A program made the translations under genes and the position numbers. A stretch of 32,945 nucleotides of DNA from Clostridiales bacterium (GTDB taxonomy: Bacteria; Bacillota; Clostridia; Christensenellales; Aristaeellaceae). How positions within the stretch are numbered: the first letter of the stretch is position 1; each line of letters starts with the position of its first letter. The notes below the pieces were generated by a model. It made no database searches. It saw nothing but the letters and a program-made list of their open reading frames with translations, and was not told the origin of the DNA. Below are positions 7,699 through 16,276 of this stretch, piece after piece. Location of the stretch: NCBI GenBank assembly GCA_004557805.1, contig SFFS01000025.1:1-32945 (forward strand). The letters run 5' to 3'.

Positions 7699-9519
7699 AT
7701 GATCCGGCAGATTCGCAGACTGGTATACGGCCTGACGCTCCGCAAAAAGATGGTGCTGACGCATTTCTCGCTCGTGCTGGTGACGGTTTTTCTCTTTGCT
7801 ACTTACGCGACGGTAAAAACGAGCGAAGCGCTGAGGGCGAATAACGATTTTGCGGTGACACAGTCCTTCCGGCAGACGGGCGATTATCTCGGCTTCCGCC
7901 TGGACAACCTGACGGAAACCTGCAACGAGCTCATCCTCAACAGCACGCTCAACGGCATGCTGAACCCGGAAAACGCGGGCTATTCCCGCATGGAGCAGTT
8001 CTCCAACCTGACCACGCTGCGCCAGATTCTGCACGGGATGGAGCGTCAGCAGGACATCTACCGCATTCACATCTATATCGACGACGGGCTCATCTATTCC
8101 AACGACGGCGGCACGATTCACGGCATGACCATGGCGCGAAGCGCCCCCTGGTGGGATGCCCTGATGCAGCTGCGTGGGAAATTCCTGTTCGTGACCGACT
8201 GGGCGCAGGTTTCCACGCCCAACGCGGACGAACCGCTCATTTCCATGCTGCGCACGATGTATCAGCGCACGGATTATACGCTGCCCGCGTTTATCGTGCA
8301 GATCGATATTCGCCGCTCGGAGCTGGAAAAGACGCTGCGCACGGCCGATTTTTCCGAGGGAAGCGTCACCTATCTGGTGGACGAGAACGGGCGGACGATC
8401 GCCTCTTCCTCCTGGGAAAAGCAGGCGGCCATGAAGCTGGATACCGCGCAGCAGCCCGCGCTGGCGGCGCAGAACACGCCCGAGCAGATCGTCTGGCGGC
8501 AGGAAAAATTCGTCGCCCTGCAGACGACGCTTGCCGGAACCGGCTGGCGGATGATGACGATGATCCCGCACGACGACTATTACAGCGCCGTGGACAGCAT
8601 GCGCGCGCGCATCATTCAGCTGTCGGCGGTGGTGCTTATGCTGGGATACGCGCTGGCCTATTTTACGGCCGGAAGCCACGTCAAGCGCATTTACAAGCTG
8701 TGCGACCATATGCGCGGAGATCAGGGCGGCCTGCAGCATATTCCGACGGACCAGTATCAGGACGAGCTGAGCGTGCTCTACAGCGATTATAACCGCATGG
8801 TCGATCAGACCAAGCGCCTTCTGGAGGAGAACTACGAGATCGGGCAGGAGCTGAAAAACATGGAATACCGCGCCATGCAGAGCCAGATCAACCCGCACTT
8901 CCTCTACAACACGCTCGATACGATTTCCTGGCTTTCCTACAACGGCCGCACCGAGGAAGTGGGCACGGTCGTCAACGCGCTGGCGCGCTTTTACAGGCTT
9001 TCGCTCAACGGCGGCAGAGACGTCGTCACCGTGCAGGATGAGTTGCGCCATGTCGATTATTATATGCGTATCCAGCGCGTGCGGATGGAAAACAGGGCGG
9101 CGCTCGTGTGCCGCGTGCCGGAGGAAATGGGCGAGTATGTGATTCCGAAAATCACCCTGCAGCCGATCGTGGAAAACGCGCTGCTGCACGGCATCCTGGA
9201 AAAGCCGGACAAAACGGGTACGATCACAATCGACGCGCAGGAGGACGGAGACGCGTTCCTGCTGAAAATCGCCGACGACGGCGTGGGGTTCGACCGCTCC
9301 GCCTGCCCGGAAATGGCTTCCCTTCCGCAGCAGGACAGCAGCCGCGTCGCGGTCGGCAGCCGTTACGGGCTGATGAACATCGACCGGCGCATCAAGCTGC
9401 TTTACGGCGACGCGTACGGCCTGCGCATCGACAGCCGCCCCGGAGAGGGAACGACGGTGACGATCCGGCTTCCGAAAAAACGCATGGACGAAATGGAAAA
9501 CACGCCGCCCATCGCCTGA
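7699..9519 (+). CDS. Membrane sensor histidine kinase (YesM-like, His_kinase family)
   Basis: About 606 residues. A transmembrane helix at about residues 17-40 (MVLTHFSLVLVTVFLFATYA) is followed by a long extracytoplasmic sensor region (about 40-305) and a second transmembrane helix (IIQLSAVVLMLGYALAYF). Then come a HAMP-like linker, the YesM-type H-box QSQINPHFLYNTLD with His400, and an ATPase domain with an N-box (LQPIVENALLHGI) and a G-box (ADDGVGFD; RYGLMNI). It phosphorylates the regulator encoded immediately upstream. The ATG at 7699 was chosen because AAGGGAG lies 9 bases before it; a GTG at 7678 in the same frame is possible but would overlap the regulator. The sensed ligand is unknown, probably a sugar product or its binding protein. 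Confidence 0.92.
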   Translation: MIRQIRRLVYGLTLRKKMVLTHFSLVLVTVFLFATYATVKTSEALRANNDFAVTQSFRQTGDYLGFRLDNLTETCNELILNSTLNGMLNPENAGYSRMEQFSNLTTLRQILHGMERQQDIYRIHIYIDDGLIYSNDGGTIHGMTMARSAPWWDALMQLRGKFLFVTDWAQVSTPNADEPLISMLRTMYQRTDYTLPAFIVQIDIRRSELEKTLRTADFSEGSVTYLVDENGRTIASSSWEKQAAMKLDTAQQPALAAQNTPEQIVWRQEKFVALQTTLAGTGWRMMTMIPHDDYYSAVDSMRARIIQLSAVVLMLGYALAYFTAGSHVKRIYKLCDHMRGDQGGLQHIPTDQYQDELSVLYSDYNRMVDQTKRLLEENYEIGQELKNMEYRAMQSQINPHFLYNTLDTISWLSYNGRTEEVGTVVNALARFYRLSLNGGRDVVTVQDELRHVDYYMRIQRVRMENRAALVCRVPEEMGEYVIPKITLQPIVENALLHGILEKPDKTGTITIDAQEDGDAFLLKIADDGVGFDRSACPEMASLPQQDSSRVAVGSRYGLMNIDRRIKLLYGDAYGLRIDSRPGEGTTVTIRLPKKRMDEMENTPPIA

Positions 9520-9555
9520 AGGCGCGCGGCGGACGAAAGAAAGGAACAGTGAAAC

Positions 9556-11193
9556 ATGGCGAAGGGATTCAAGGCGACCGATTATTCTCTGCCGAAAACG
9601 GGCGTTCAGTTCAGCACGGAGGCCGAATGGCTTGCGCGGCTGTTCCGGCGCTGCGAGGAGGCGTGCGTGCGCAATCAGGCGGTGTATACCGACAAGCGCG
9701 TGCTGCGCGAGGGCTCCGACTATGACGGCGTATGGCTGGAAACGCAGCCGATGGGCGGCGAAATGTACGCCAAGCGCGATGTGGAGACGGCGCTGAACAA
9801 CCAGCTGATTTTCATGGAGAACCAGCGCCGTTCCGGGCGGCTGCCCGGTATGATTAAATTCCAGCCGCCGTTTCTTTTGCAGGTGTTTTACGATTGGCTC
9901 CAGGGATTCTGCTTCCCGGTACACGCCCTGCGGATGTATTATCTGATCGGCCGCGACGAGGGATACCTGCGCCTTCTGCAGCAGACCCTGCGCGATTTTG
10001 ACGAGTATCTCTGGCGCTACCGCGATTCAGCGGGCAGCGGCTGCCTGGAAGTCTGGTGCACATGGGATACGGCGGAGGATAATTCCGAGCGTTTCCTGCG
10101 CTACGGCGCGAAGGACGGCGGCTTCGGCGGCGAGGACGCGCCGGTGGGGATCGGCCGGCTGCCCTATCGCTCGATGGATATGATGGGCTATTCCTGCCAG
10201 GCGCGGCAGACGCTCGGCGAAATCTGCGATCTGCTGGGCGAGCCGGGCGGAGACGAATGGCGCGCGAAGGCGCAGGCCGTGCGCGATAAGGTGCGCGATT
10301 ATCTGTGGATTGACGAAAAGGACGCATGCTACGACCGCGACTGCGAAGGCGGCTTCATGGACGTGCTCATCCACAACAACCTGCGGTGCATGTATTACGG
10401 CGTTTTCTCGCAGGACATGGCCGACCGGTTCGTTCGGAGCCACCTGCTCAACCCGGAAGAGTTCTGGACGTATGTGCCGCTGCCGTCGATTGCGGTGAAC
10501 GATCCGTGCTTCCGCAATATCAACTTCAACAACTGGAGTGGGCAGCCGCAGGGGCTGACGTATCAGCGCGCCATTCTCACGTTGCAAAACTACGGCCATC
10601 ACGCCGAAATCCGCCTGCTGGGGCGCAAATGGCTTCGGCTGCTGAACCGCACCGGCAGGCTGGTGCAGCAGTACGATCCGTTCGACGGCACGCCCTGCGC
10701 AACCCGCGCGGAGGGGAAAGCGCCCGCGGGAGAGGAGACGGAGCGCTACGCCGGCGTGGCGACGCTCGGCGCGGACGGCTATGGCCCGACCGTGCTGGCG
10801 GCGCTGGAATATATATCGCTGCTGGGTGGCGTGAACATTGCGGAGGAGAAAATCCGCTGGAGCGCGCTGCCGGACTGGCCCGAAGGCGAATACGCGCAAC
10901 GGCTGGACGAGCATGTTTATACGGCGGAAATTCGCCGCGGCGTGCTGCATGGGCGCATCGACGGCGAAGAACGCTTCTCGTGCAGCGCGGGCGCGGAGGT
11001 GCTGACCGATCTGCAGGGGCGCGTGCTGCGCGTGACGGGCATCCATGAGCGGCCTGCGCTGATCGCCCTTGCGGCGGAAGGAACCTGCATGCGCGCGGTG
11101 ATCGCTCCCAGCGAGGTCTGCGCGCCGCGCGGCGGCCGCCTTGAGGAGATCGAGCGCCATCCGTTTGATTATCCGTACCGGCGCGCGAAGTGA
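9556..11193 (+). CDS. (Alpha/alpha)6-barrel glycoside hydrolase, MGH1/GH63-like
   Basis: A 545-residue protein without signal peptide. The segments YDGVWLETQPMGGEMYAKRD, then ETALNNQLIFMENQR, YDWLQGFCFPVHALRMYYL and GSGCLEVWCTWDTAEDN resemble the mannosylglycerate-hydrolase-like (MGH1-like) branch of the GH63/GH37 barrel families. The C-terminal part keeps NFNNWSGQPQGLTYQRAILTL and YGPTVLAALEYI. Acidic residues in these segments (ETQ, EVW, DTAED) are candidates for catalysis, but I cannot fix the pair. It is the first enzyme gene after the two-component pair and is probably controlled by it; the gap to the kinase is only 36 bases, with AAAGGA before the ATG. A cytoplasmic exo-glycosidase acting on an imported saccharide is the likeliest role. 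Confidence 0.75.
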   Translation: MAKGFKATDYSLPKTGVQFSTEAEWLARLFRRCEEACVRNQAVYTDKRVLREGSDYDGVWLETQPMGGEMYAKRDVETALNNQLIFMENQRRSGRLPGMIKFQPPFLLQVFYDWLQGFCFPVHALRMYYLIGRDEGYLRLLQQTLRDFDEYLWRYRDSAGSGCLEVWCTWDTAEDNSERFLRYGAKDGGFGGEDAPVGIGRLPYRSMDMMGYSCQARQTLGEICDLLGEPGGDEWRAKAQAVRDKVRDYLWIDEKDACYDRDCEGGFMDVLIHNNLRCMYYGVFSQDMADRFVRSHLLNPEEFWTYVPLPSIAVNDPCFRNINFNNWSGQPQGLTYQRAILTLQNYGHHAEIRLLGRKWLRLLNRTGRLVQQYDPFDGTPCATRAEGKAPAGEETERYAGVATLGADGYGPTVLAALEYISLLGGVNIAEEKIRWSALPDWPEGEYAQRLDEHVYTAEIRRGVLHGRIDGEERFSCSAGAEVLTDLQGRVLRVTGIHERPALIALAAEGTCMRAVIAPSEVCAPRGGRLEEIERHPFDYPYRRAK

Positions 11194-11267
11194 CGTGCGC
11201 GCAGGATAAAAAAGCGCGTCAGCGCGAAAAAAACAATCGACCCGCATTGCGGGGGAGGAGCGTTGCA

Positions 11268-12305
11268 ATGAAAATTCTGATGATCGGCGGCACCGGCATT
11301 ATCAGCGGCGCGGCGGCGCGGGAGGCCGTGGCGCAGGGGCACGAGGTTTATCTGCTCAACAGGGGGCTGCGCCCCGAACGGCTGCCCGAGGGCGCGCGGC
11401 TCATCCGCGCGGACGTACACGACGCGCAGACCGTGCGCGCGGGCGTCGAGGGGATGCGGTTTGACTCGGTGGCCGATTTTATCGCGTTTGAGAAGGAAGA
11501 CGTGATCCGCGATCACGATCTGTTTGCCGGACGGACGGATCAGTATATGTTCGTCAGCTCGGCCAGCGCCTATCAGACGCCGCTGGCCGACTGGCGCGTC
11601 ACCGAGGGCACGCCGCTTTCCAATCCCTTCTGGGCTTATTCGCGCGGCAAAATCGCCTGCGAGGAGCAGTTGATGGAATACTGGCGCGCCGAACAGTTTC
11701 CGTTCGTGACGGTGCGCCCGGCGCATACGTATGACGAGACGTTCCTGCCGCTGGCACTGTGCGGCTGGAAGGGCCCGTGGCAGGTGATCGACCGTATGCG
11801 GCAGGGCAAGGAGACGATTATCCACGGCGACGGCGAGTCGCTCTGGACGATTACGCACGCGCGGGACGTCGCGCGCGCCATTGTCGGGCTGATGGGGTGC
11901 CCGCAGGCGATGGGACAGGCTGTGAACGTCGTGGGCGACGAAACGCTGACATGGAACCAGATTTACGCGGGCATCGCGCGCGCGGCGGGCGTGAAGCTGA
12001 ACCCGTTTTATGTTTCGAGCCGCTTCCTGGCGGTTGCCGGGGATGAGGGCATGCGCGCGAGCCTTCTGGGCGAGCGGTCCGTCAGCGCGCAGGTTTCCAA
12101 CGCGCGTCTCAGGCAGCTGGTGCCGGGCTTCGCCTCGCGCGTCCGATTTGAGCAGGGCGTGCGCGAGACGGTGCGCAGCTATCTGGAAAATCCCGCCATG
12201 CAGGTCCTCGATCCCAAATACGACCGCTGGTGCGACGAGGTGGTGCGCGTGCTTTCCGGCGCTGCGCGCCAGATCCGGCAGGCGGCGCGGCTGGAGGATG
12301 AATAA
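11268..12305 (+). CDS. NAD-dependent epimerase/dehydratase family protein (SDR)
   Basis: A 345-residue extended short-chain dehydrogenase. The N-terminal nucleotide loop reads MKILMIGGTGIISGAAA. The active-site pair Tyr124/Lys128 is in WAYSRGKIACE, with the serine region FVSSASAYQTP upstream. TVRPAHTYDE and ITHARDVARAIVGLMG are typical of the epimerase family. GGGGGAGGAG before the ATG at 11268 fixes the start. It follows the barrel hydrolase and precedes the DUF5060 glycosidase by a single base, so it is co-expressed with enzymes of sugar breakdown. It could epimerise or oxidise a free or nucleotide-linked sugar; the exact substrate cannot be read. It resembles the subgroup of epimerase-like proteins often found next to Gfo/Idh genes in carbohydrate loci. 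Confidence 0.85.
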   Translation: MKILMIGGTGIISGAAAREAVAQGHEVYLLNRGLRPERLPEGARLIRADVHDAQTVRAGVEGMRFDSVADFIAFEKEDVIRDHDLFAGRTDQYMFVSSASAYQTPLADWRVTEGTPLSNPFWAYSRGKIACEEQLMEYWRAEQFPFVTVRPAHTYDETFLPLALCGWKGPWQVIDRMRQGKETIIHGDGESLWTITHARDVARAIVGLMGCPQAMGQAVNVVGDETLTWNQIYAGIARAAGVKLNPFYVSSRFLAVAGDEGMRASLLGERSVSAQVSNARLRQLVPGFASRVRFEQGVRETVRSYLENPAMQVLDPKYDRWCDEVVRVLSGAARQIRQAARLEDE

Positions 12306-12306
12306 C

Positions 12307-13626
12307 ATGCAGAGCGTGGAACGCTGGGGCGTATGGGAAACGAAACTGCGGGGGCCGCGGGAGGGAAACCCGTTTACGGAGCAATGGCTCCGCGTAACCG
12401 TAGAAGGCGGGCAGGAGACGAAAACCGTCGACGGCTTTTATGACGGCGGCGGCGTGTACCGCGCGCGGTTCATGCCTTCGTTTGAGGGGACGTACCGCTG
12501 GAACGCGCAGAGCAGCTGGGGAGAGACGGCGCAGGGCGAATTCCTGGCCGGGCCTGCGCGGCCGGGCAATCACGGCCCGGTCTATGTGGCGGATCAATTC
12601 CATTTCGCATACGCCGACGGCACGGCGTACCATCCCTGGGGCACGACGTGCTACGCCTGGACGTATCAGGACGAGGCTGTGCGCGCGCAGACGCTGGAAA
12701 CGCTGAAAAACAGCTGTTTCAACAAGCTGCGCTACTGCGTTTTCCCCAAACACTATAATTTCAACTTCCGCGATCCGGACGTGTTCCCCTACGAGGGGGT
12801 ACCCTGCCCGAACGAAGGGATGAACGAATTCAACTTCGAACAGTGGAAGCCTGACGACGCGCGCAACCGCTGGGATTTTGAACGATTCAACCCGGAATAC
12901 TTCCGTCGGCTGGAGGCGTGCGTTTCGGCGCTTCAGGCGCTGGAAATCCAGTCCGACCTTATTCTTTTTCACCCTTATGACCGCTGGGGCTTTTCTCTGA
13001 TGACGCCGGAGCAAGACGCGCTGTATCTGCGGTATATGACGGCGCGGTTTGCGGCGTTCCGCAGCGTATGGTGGAGCTTTGCAAATGAATACGATCTCAT
13101 GCGCAAGGATGTGCGGCGCTGGGAGCGGATGGCGGAGGAGCTCGTTCAAAGGGATCCGTACCGCAGGATGCGTTCCATCCACAACTGCTTCCGCATGTAC
13201 GACTTTACGCGCCCATGGATTACGCATGCGAGCATCCAGCGTACCGAGGTATACAAGTGCGCCGAGTTTACCGATCAGTGGCGCGGGCAGTTTGGAAAGC
13301 CTGTCGTCATCGATGAAAACGCGTATGAGGGAAACCTGCCGCTCTGCTGGGGCAGCATCAGCGCGCAGGAGACGGCGCGGCGTTTCTGGGAAACGACGCT
13401 GCGCGGCGGCTACGCCACGCACGGAGAGACGCTTCTGAACCCGGACGGGCTGCTGTGGTGGAGCCACGGCGGCGTGCTGCGCGGCGAAAGCATTGCCTGC
13501 ATATTGAGGAATTGTGCGCCGTGCCGGATCGCGAGACGGACGAACCGGAGTTCTATCTGCTCTATTACGGCATCGGCCGCCCGAGCTGGCGCGATTTTTC
13601 AATGGGTTCCGATGCGTTCCGCGTGA
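12307..13626 (+). CDS. DUF5060-type clan-A glycosidase, reading frame broken near the C-terminus
   Basis: Residues 1-75 look like a DUF5060 beta-sandwich (ERWGVWETKLRGPREGNPF; GVYRARFMPSFEGTYRWNAQ). They are followed by a TIM-barrel glycosidase part beginning FHFAYADGTAYHPWGTTCYA. Two acids fit a clan-A retaining mechanism: Glu261 in SFANEYDLM (acid/base) and Glu337 in PVVIDENAYEG (nucleophile). From about position 13492 the translation turns into low-similarity sequence and stops at 13626. The protein-like continuation lies in another frame up to 13754 (separate entry), so one base or a 7-base block is probably missing between 13492 and 13500. The ATG at 12307 is preferred because GGAGG sits 9 bases upstream; an in-frame ATG at 12298 is too close to that site. 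The catalytic barrel is intact, so residual function is possible. Confidence 0.75.
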   Translation: MQSVERWGVWETKLRGPREGNPFTEQWLRVTVEGGQETKTVDGFYDGGGVYRARFMPSFEGTYRWNAQSSWGETAQGEFLAGPARPGNHGPVYVADQFHFAYADGTAYHPWGTTCYAWTYQDEAVRAQTLETLKNSCFNKLRYCVFPKHYNFNFRDPDVFPYEGVPCPNEGMNEFNFEQWKPDDARNRWDFERFNPEYFRRLEACVSALQALEIQSDLILFHPYDRWGFSLMTPEQDALYLRYMTARFAAFRSVWWSFANEYDLMRKDVRRWERMAEELVQRDPYRRMRSIHNCFRMYDFTRPWITHASIQRTEVYKCAEFTDQWRGQFGKPVVIDENAYEGNLPLCWGSISAQETARRFWETTLRGGYATHGETLLNPDGLLWWSHGGVLRGESIACILRNCAPCRIARRTNRSSICSITASAARAGAIFQWVPMRSA

Positions 13627-13754
13627 CGGCGATCGATACCTGGAACATGACGGAAACGCCGCTGGGCGTGATGCGCGGCAGCTTCCGCGTGCCGCTGCCG
13701 GCGCGCGAATATATGGCGATTCTTTTGCAGCGCGTAAAGGAGGAAAACGAATGA
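13494..13754 (+). pseudogene. C-terminal remainder of the DUF5060-type glycosidase in a shifted frame
   Basis: In the frame one base behind the upstream part, the sequence reads LHIEELCAVPDRETDEPEF, then YLLYYGIGRPSWRDFSMGSD and ends with YMAILLQRVKEENE and a TGA at 13752. This is the expected C-terminal beta domain of DUF5060/DUF5605-type proteins. It has no start codon or ribosome site of its own. Its stop overlaps the ATG of the aldo/keto reductase (ATGA), which shows that this frame was the original coding frame of the operon. Confidence 0.72.
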
Positions 13755-14713
13755 GGCGGATTGCGCTCCCGTGCGCGGAGGTTTCGCCGCTGGGGCTGGG
13801 CACGGCCGGGTTCGGCACGTCCGTCGATGAGAAGGCGGCCATGCGGCAGCTGGATTGCTTTACGGAGAGGGGAAACCTCCTCGATACCGCGCACGTATAC
13901 GGCGACTGGGTTCCGGGCGAGAAGGCGCGCAGCGAGCGCGTGATCGGCAAATGGCTCGTTTCGCGCGGCGCGCGCGGACGGGTGACGCTGAGCACGAAGG
14001 GCGCGCATCCGCGGCTGGAGACGATGCGGGTTTCACGCGTTTCTCCGGAAAACATCCGCCGCGACCTCGAGGAGAGCCTGCGCTGTCTGAACACCGATTT
14101 CATCGATATTTATTTTCTGCACCGGGACGATCCCGCGCGGCCCGTGGGCGAGCTGCTCGAATGTCTGGAGGCGCTTCGCGCCGAAGGAAAAATCCGCTGC
14201 TACGGCTGCTCGAACTGGCGGCTGGAGCGCATTGGCGAGGCGCAGGAATACGCCCGGCGGCACGGCCTGCAGGGGCTTGCATGCAATCAGCTGATGTGGA
14301 GCCTTGCCGCGCCGCGCGCAGAGGGACTGGGCGATCCGACGATGGTGGGAATGGATGCGGAAACCTATGCTTTCCACGAGCGGAGCGGCATGCCAGCGAT
14401 GGGGTATATGGCGCTGGCGAAGGGGTATTTTTCGCGCCGTCAGAACGGAAAAACGCTGCCGGAGAGCGTGCGCGCGCTGTACGATATGCCGGAGAACGAC
14501 GCGGTCTGCCGGAAACTGCTGACGCTTTCGGAACGCAGCGGGCTGAGCGCGGCGGCGCTGGCGATTCTGTATTTTTCGGCGCAGCCGTTCGCGGCCGTGC
14601 CGCTGGTTTCCTTCAGCAGCGAAACCCAGCTGGAGGACGCGATGACGGCCCTCGCCTGCGATATGACGGCGGGGCTTGCACAGGAACTGCGCAAACTGCG
14701 GGAGCGGTACTGA
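13751..14713 (+). CDS. Aldo/keto reductase
   Basis: A 320-residue TIM-barrel NAD(P)H oxidoreductase. The full catalytic tetrad is visible: Asp45 and Tyr50 in LLDTAHVYGDW, Lys83 in LSTKGAHP and His124 in IYFLHRDDP. The motif SLRCLNTDFIDIYFLHRDD and GCSNWRLERI are typical of the family's YgjR/oxidoreductase branch. The start ATG overlaps the stop of the frameshifted glycosidase and has AAGGAGG 7 bases upstream. It is the last gene before a strong terminator. Together with the SDR in the same operon and the Gfo/Idh enzyme in the divergent operon, it suggests redox conversion of a sugar released by the local glycosidases (inference). Confidence 0.92.
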   Translation: MRRIALPCAEVSPLGLGTAGFGTSVDEKAAMRQLDCFTERGNLLDTAHVYGDWVPGEKARSERVIGKWLVSRGARGRVTLSTKGAHPRLETMRVSRVSPENIRRDLEESLRCLNTDFIDIYFLHRDDPARPVGELLECLEALRAEGKIRCYGCSNWRLERIGEAQEYARRHGLQGLACNQLMWSLAAPRAEGLGDPTMVGMDAETYAFHERSGMPAMGYMALAKGYFSRRQNGKTLPESVRALYDMPENDAVCRKLLTLSERSGLSAAALAILYFSAQPFAAVPLVSFSSETQLEDAMTALACDMTAGLAQELRKLRERY

Positions 14714-14726
14714 AGGGAAAACTGCG

Positions 14727-14763
14727 GGCGGCATGAGAACGGCTTCATGCCGCCTGTTTTTAT
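14727..14763 (+). terminator. Intrinsic terminator of the response-regulator/glycosidase operon
   Basis: GGCGGCATGA (14727-14736) pairs with TCATGCCGCC (14745-14754) around an eight-base loop. It is followed by TGTTTTTATT, starting 14 bases after the aldo/keto reductase stop. Confidence 0.9.
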
Positions 14764-14848
14764 TAACTAACTTATATAATTATGTTTAATATATATCATT
14801 TGTATATTCATATCCATTCGAAAGCAGATAAAATTTACAAAATTTCCC

Positions 14849-14877
14849 TTGACGCACGCCCGGCGGCATGATATAAT
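14849..14877 (+). promoter_or_regulatory. Sigma-A promoter of the ribose/allose-type ABC operon
   Basis: TTGACG (14849-14854) and TATAAT (14872-14877) are exactly 17 bases apart. An A+T-rich stretch at 14760-14845 precedes them and could act as an UP element. Transcription should begin near 14884, about 260 bases before the binding-protein ATG. Confidence 0.88.
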
Positions 14878-14883
14878 GCGTTT

Positions 14884-15142
14884 AGTCAAATGACACAAAA
14901 GTGAAATATATATGCTGTAACAGATTTGCAATCACAGCGCATGATTTCTGCCGGAACCGGCGCGTTCCGGTATTCTCCATATTTGAGCAGGAAGAACACG
15001 TTCAGGATAGAACCTGCGGCGCAAGCGCCGCTTTCCCGGCGGACGGAGCCGTCTGCATCCGAACCCTGGAAGAGGATCTCGCGAGAATTTTACGCCTCTC
15101 CGAAGAGAGCGGCGTGAAAAAAATAAAAAAGGAGAGACTCCC
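14884..15142 (+). promoter_or_regulatory. Long structured 5' leader upstream of the sugar-binding protein gene
   Basis: The untranslated leader of about 260 nt contains several perfect or near-perfect hairpins: 14951-14970 (7-bp stem CCGGAAC/GTTCCGG), 15016-15031 (GCGGCGC/GCGCCGC), 15039-15056, the palindrome TCTCGCGAGA at 15077-15086, and 15092-15115 just before the A-rich tract and GGAGAG ribosome site. No riboswitch class was recognised. Cis-regulation or mRNA stabilisation is inferred only. Confidence 0.4.
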
Positions 15143-16177
15143 ATGAAAAAACGTTTCTTTGCACTGTTCCTCGCCTGTATTATGGTGCTGGCGGCGCTGA
15201 CCTGCACCTCGCTGGCCGAAACCACGGGCGAAACCGAGGGCGTTCAGGCAAGTGAAGAATTCTACGCCAAAGCGGATCTGTCCATCCTCAAGGGCAAGAA
15301 GCTGGGCATTACCATTCAGTCCCTGCAGAACGCCTATTGGGCGGGCGTTATGACCGCGCTGCAGGAATGCCTCGACGCGGCGGGCGCGGAAGCGACCATC
15401 GTCGCCTGCAACGACAGCTCCGCCACGCAGATCGGCCAGATTGAAAACTTCATTTCTGCCGGCTGCGACCTGATCATGGTGCATCCCTCCGACGCGGCGG
15501 CCGTGGAAGACGTCTGCGCGCAGGCCCGTGAAAAGGGCATCAAGGTGATGTGCTGGGACGATCCGATGGAGAACACCGACGCGAACTGGATCCTCAACAA
15601 CCATTACCTCGGCAACGCCATCGGCCAGCTCGCCGGCGATTTCATCAACGAGCATTACAGCGCCGACAATAAGGCCGAAGTCATCGTGATCGGCTATCCG
15701 CAGACCAAGATCCTTCTCGAACGCGAAGAGGGCATCCTCGAGGGCATGAAGGAAGTCGCTGACGGCAAATATGAAGTCGTCGCCAACCAGGCCGGCATTA
15801 TCGCCTCCGACGCGCAGACCGCCGTGGAAACCGTGCTGCAGGCGCATCCGAACGCCAAGGTCGTCACCGGCATCGGCGCCGGCGCCATGATCGGCGCGGA
15901 CGAAGCGCTGAACATCTACACCGAAGGCAAGATCCCCGAGGATATGGGCGTGTTCACCACCGACGTGACCAAGCAGCAGCTTGAACAGCTGATGGACGAA
16001 ACCTATCCGGCCAAGGGCATCATCGGCTTCGAAGGCTCCGACGAAGACACCGCCCGCTGCTGCGCCTCCATGTACGCGCTGATCTTCGCCGACAACGTAG
16101 GCGCGCAGAACGTGTTCCGCAACGTCACCCGCATCACGCCTGAAACCGTCGAACGGATCATGGCCGGCATGAAGTAA
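15143..16177 (+). CDS. Periplasmic-type sugar-binding protein (Peripla_BP_4, ribose/allose-like)
   Basis: A 344-residue secreted binding protein. The signal peptide is residues 1-25 (MKKRFFALFLACIMVLAAL, then TCTSLA). The mature part starts with KKLGITIQSLQNAYWAGVMT and carries ISAGCDLIMVHPSDAAAVED and KGIKVMCWDDPME, typical of the type-I periplasmic fold of RbsB-like proteins (two alpha/beta lobes). GIGAGAMIGADEALN and ITPETVERIMAGMK follow near the end. It collects a monosaccharide for the ATPase and permease encoded directly downstream. GGAGAGACTCCC precedes the ATG. Codon use is strongly biased towards C-ending codons compared with the ATPase and permease, which fits very high expression. 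A pentose, hexose or similar ligand is expected; the exact sugar is not determined. Confidence 0.93.
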   Translation: MKKRFFALFLACIMVLAALTCTSLAETTGETEGVQASEEFYAKADLSILKGKKLGITIQSLQNAYWAGVMTALQECLDAAGAEATIVACNDSSATQIGQIENFISAGCDLIMVHPSDAAAVEDVCAQAREKGIKVMCWDDPMENTDANWILNNHYLGNAIGQLAGDFINEHYSADNKAEVIVIGYPQTKILLEREEGILEGMKEVADGKYEVVANQAGIIASDAQTAVETVLQAHPNAKVVTGIGAGAMIGADEALNIYTEGKIPEDMGVFTTDVTKQQLEQLMDETYPAKGIIGFEGSDEDTARCCASMYALIFADNVGAQNVFRNVTRITPETVERIMAGMK

Positions 16178-16198
16178 TGAAGCCGCTTGCGGCATTGC

Positions 16199-16228
16199 GT
16201 GTCCCTTCCCCTTACCGGGAAGGGACAC
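16199..16228 (+). other. Intercistronic stem-loop between binding protein and ATPase genes
   Basis: A perfect 12-bp inverted repeat (16199-16210 with 16217-16228, loop CTTACC) starts 22 bases after the binding-protein stop. It lacks a T-run, so it is unlikely to terminate efficiently. It fits the known pattern in which such hairpins stabilise the abundant binding-protein message and dampen expression of the transporter core. Confidence 0.65.
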
Positions 16229-16276
16229 CTTATATCCCATTCCACCGCTCCTATCATTCGTACGGGAGGCAACGCA

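Noticed and set aside
7642..9924. Very long open frame antisense to the histidine kinase
   Set aside because: It mirrors the kinase codons, has no family motif, and is expected by chance in GC-rich genes with few stops. The same holds for long antisense frames at 15002-17383, 20254-22263 and 25166-27055.
14884..15142. A named riboswitch
   Set aside because: No conserved core of a known class could be recognised by eye, so it is given only as a structured leader.
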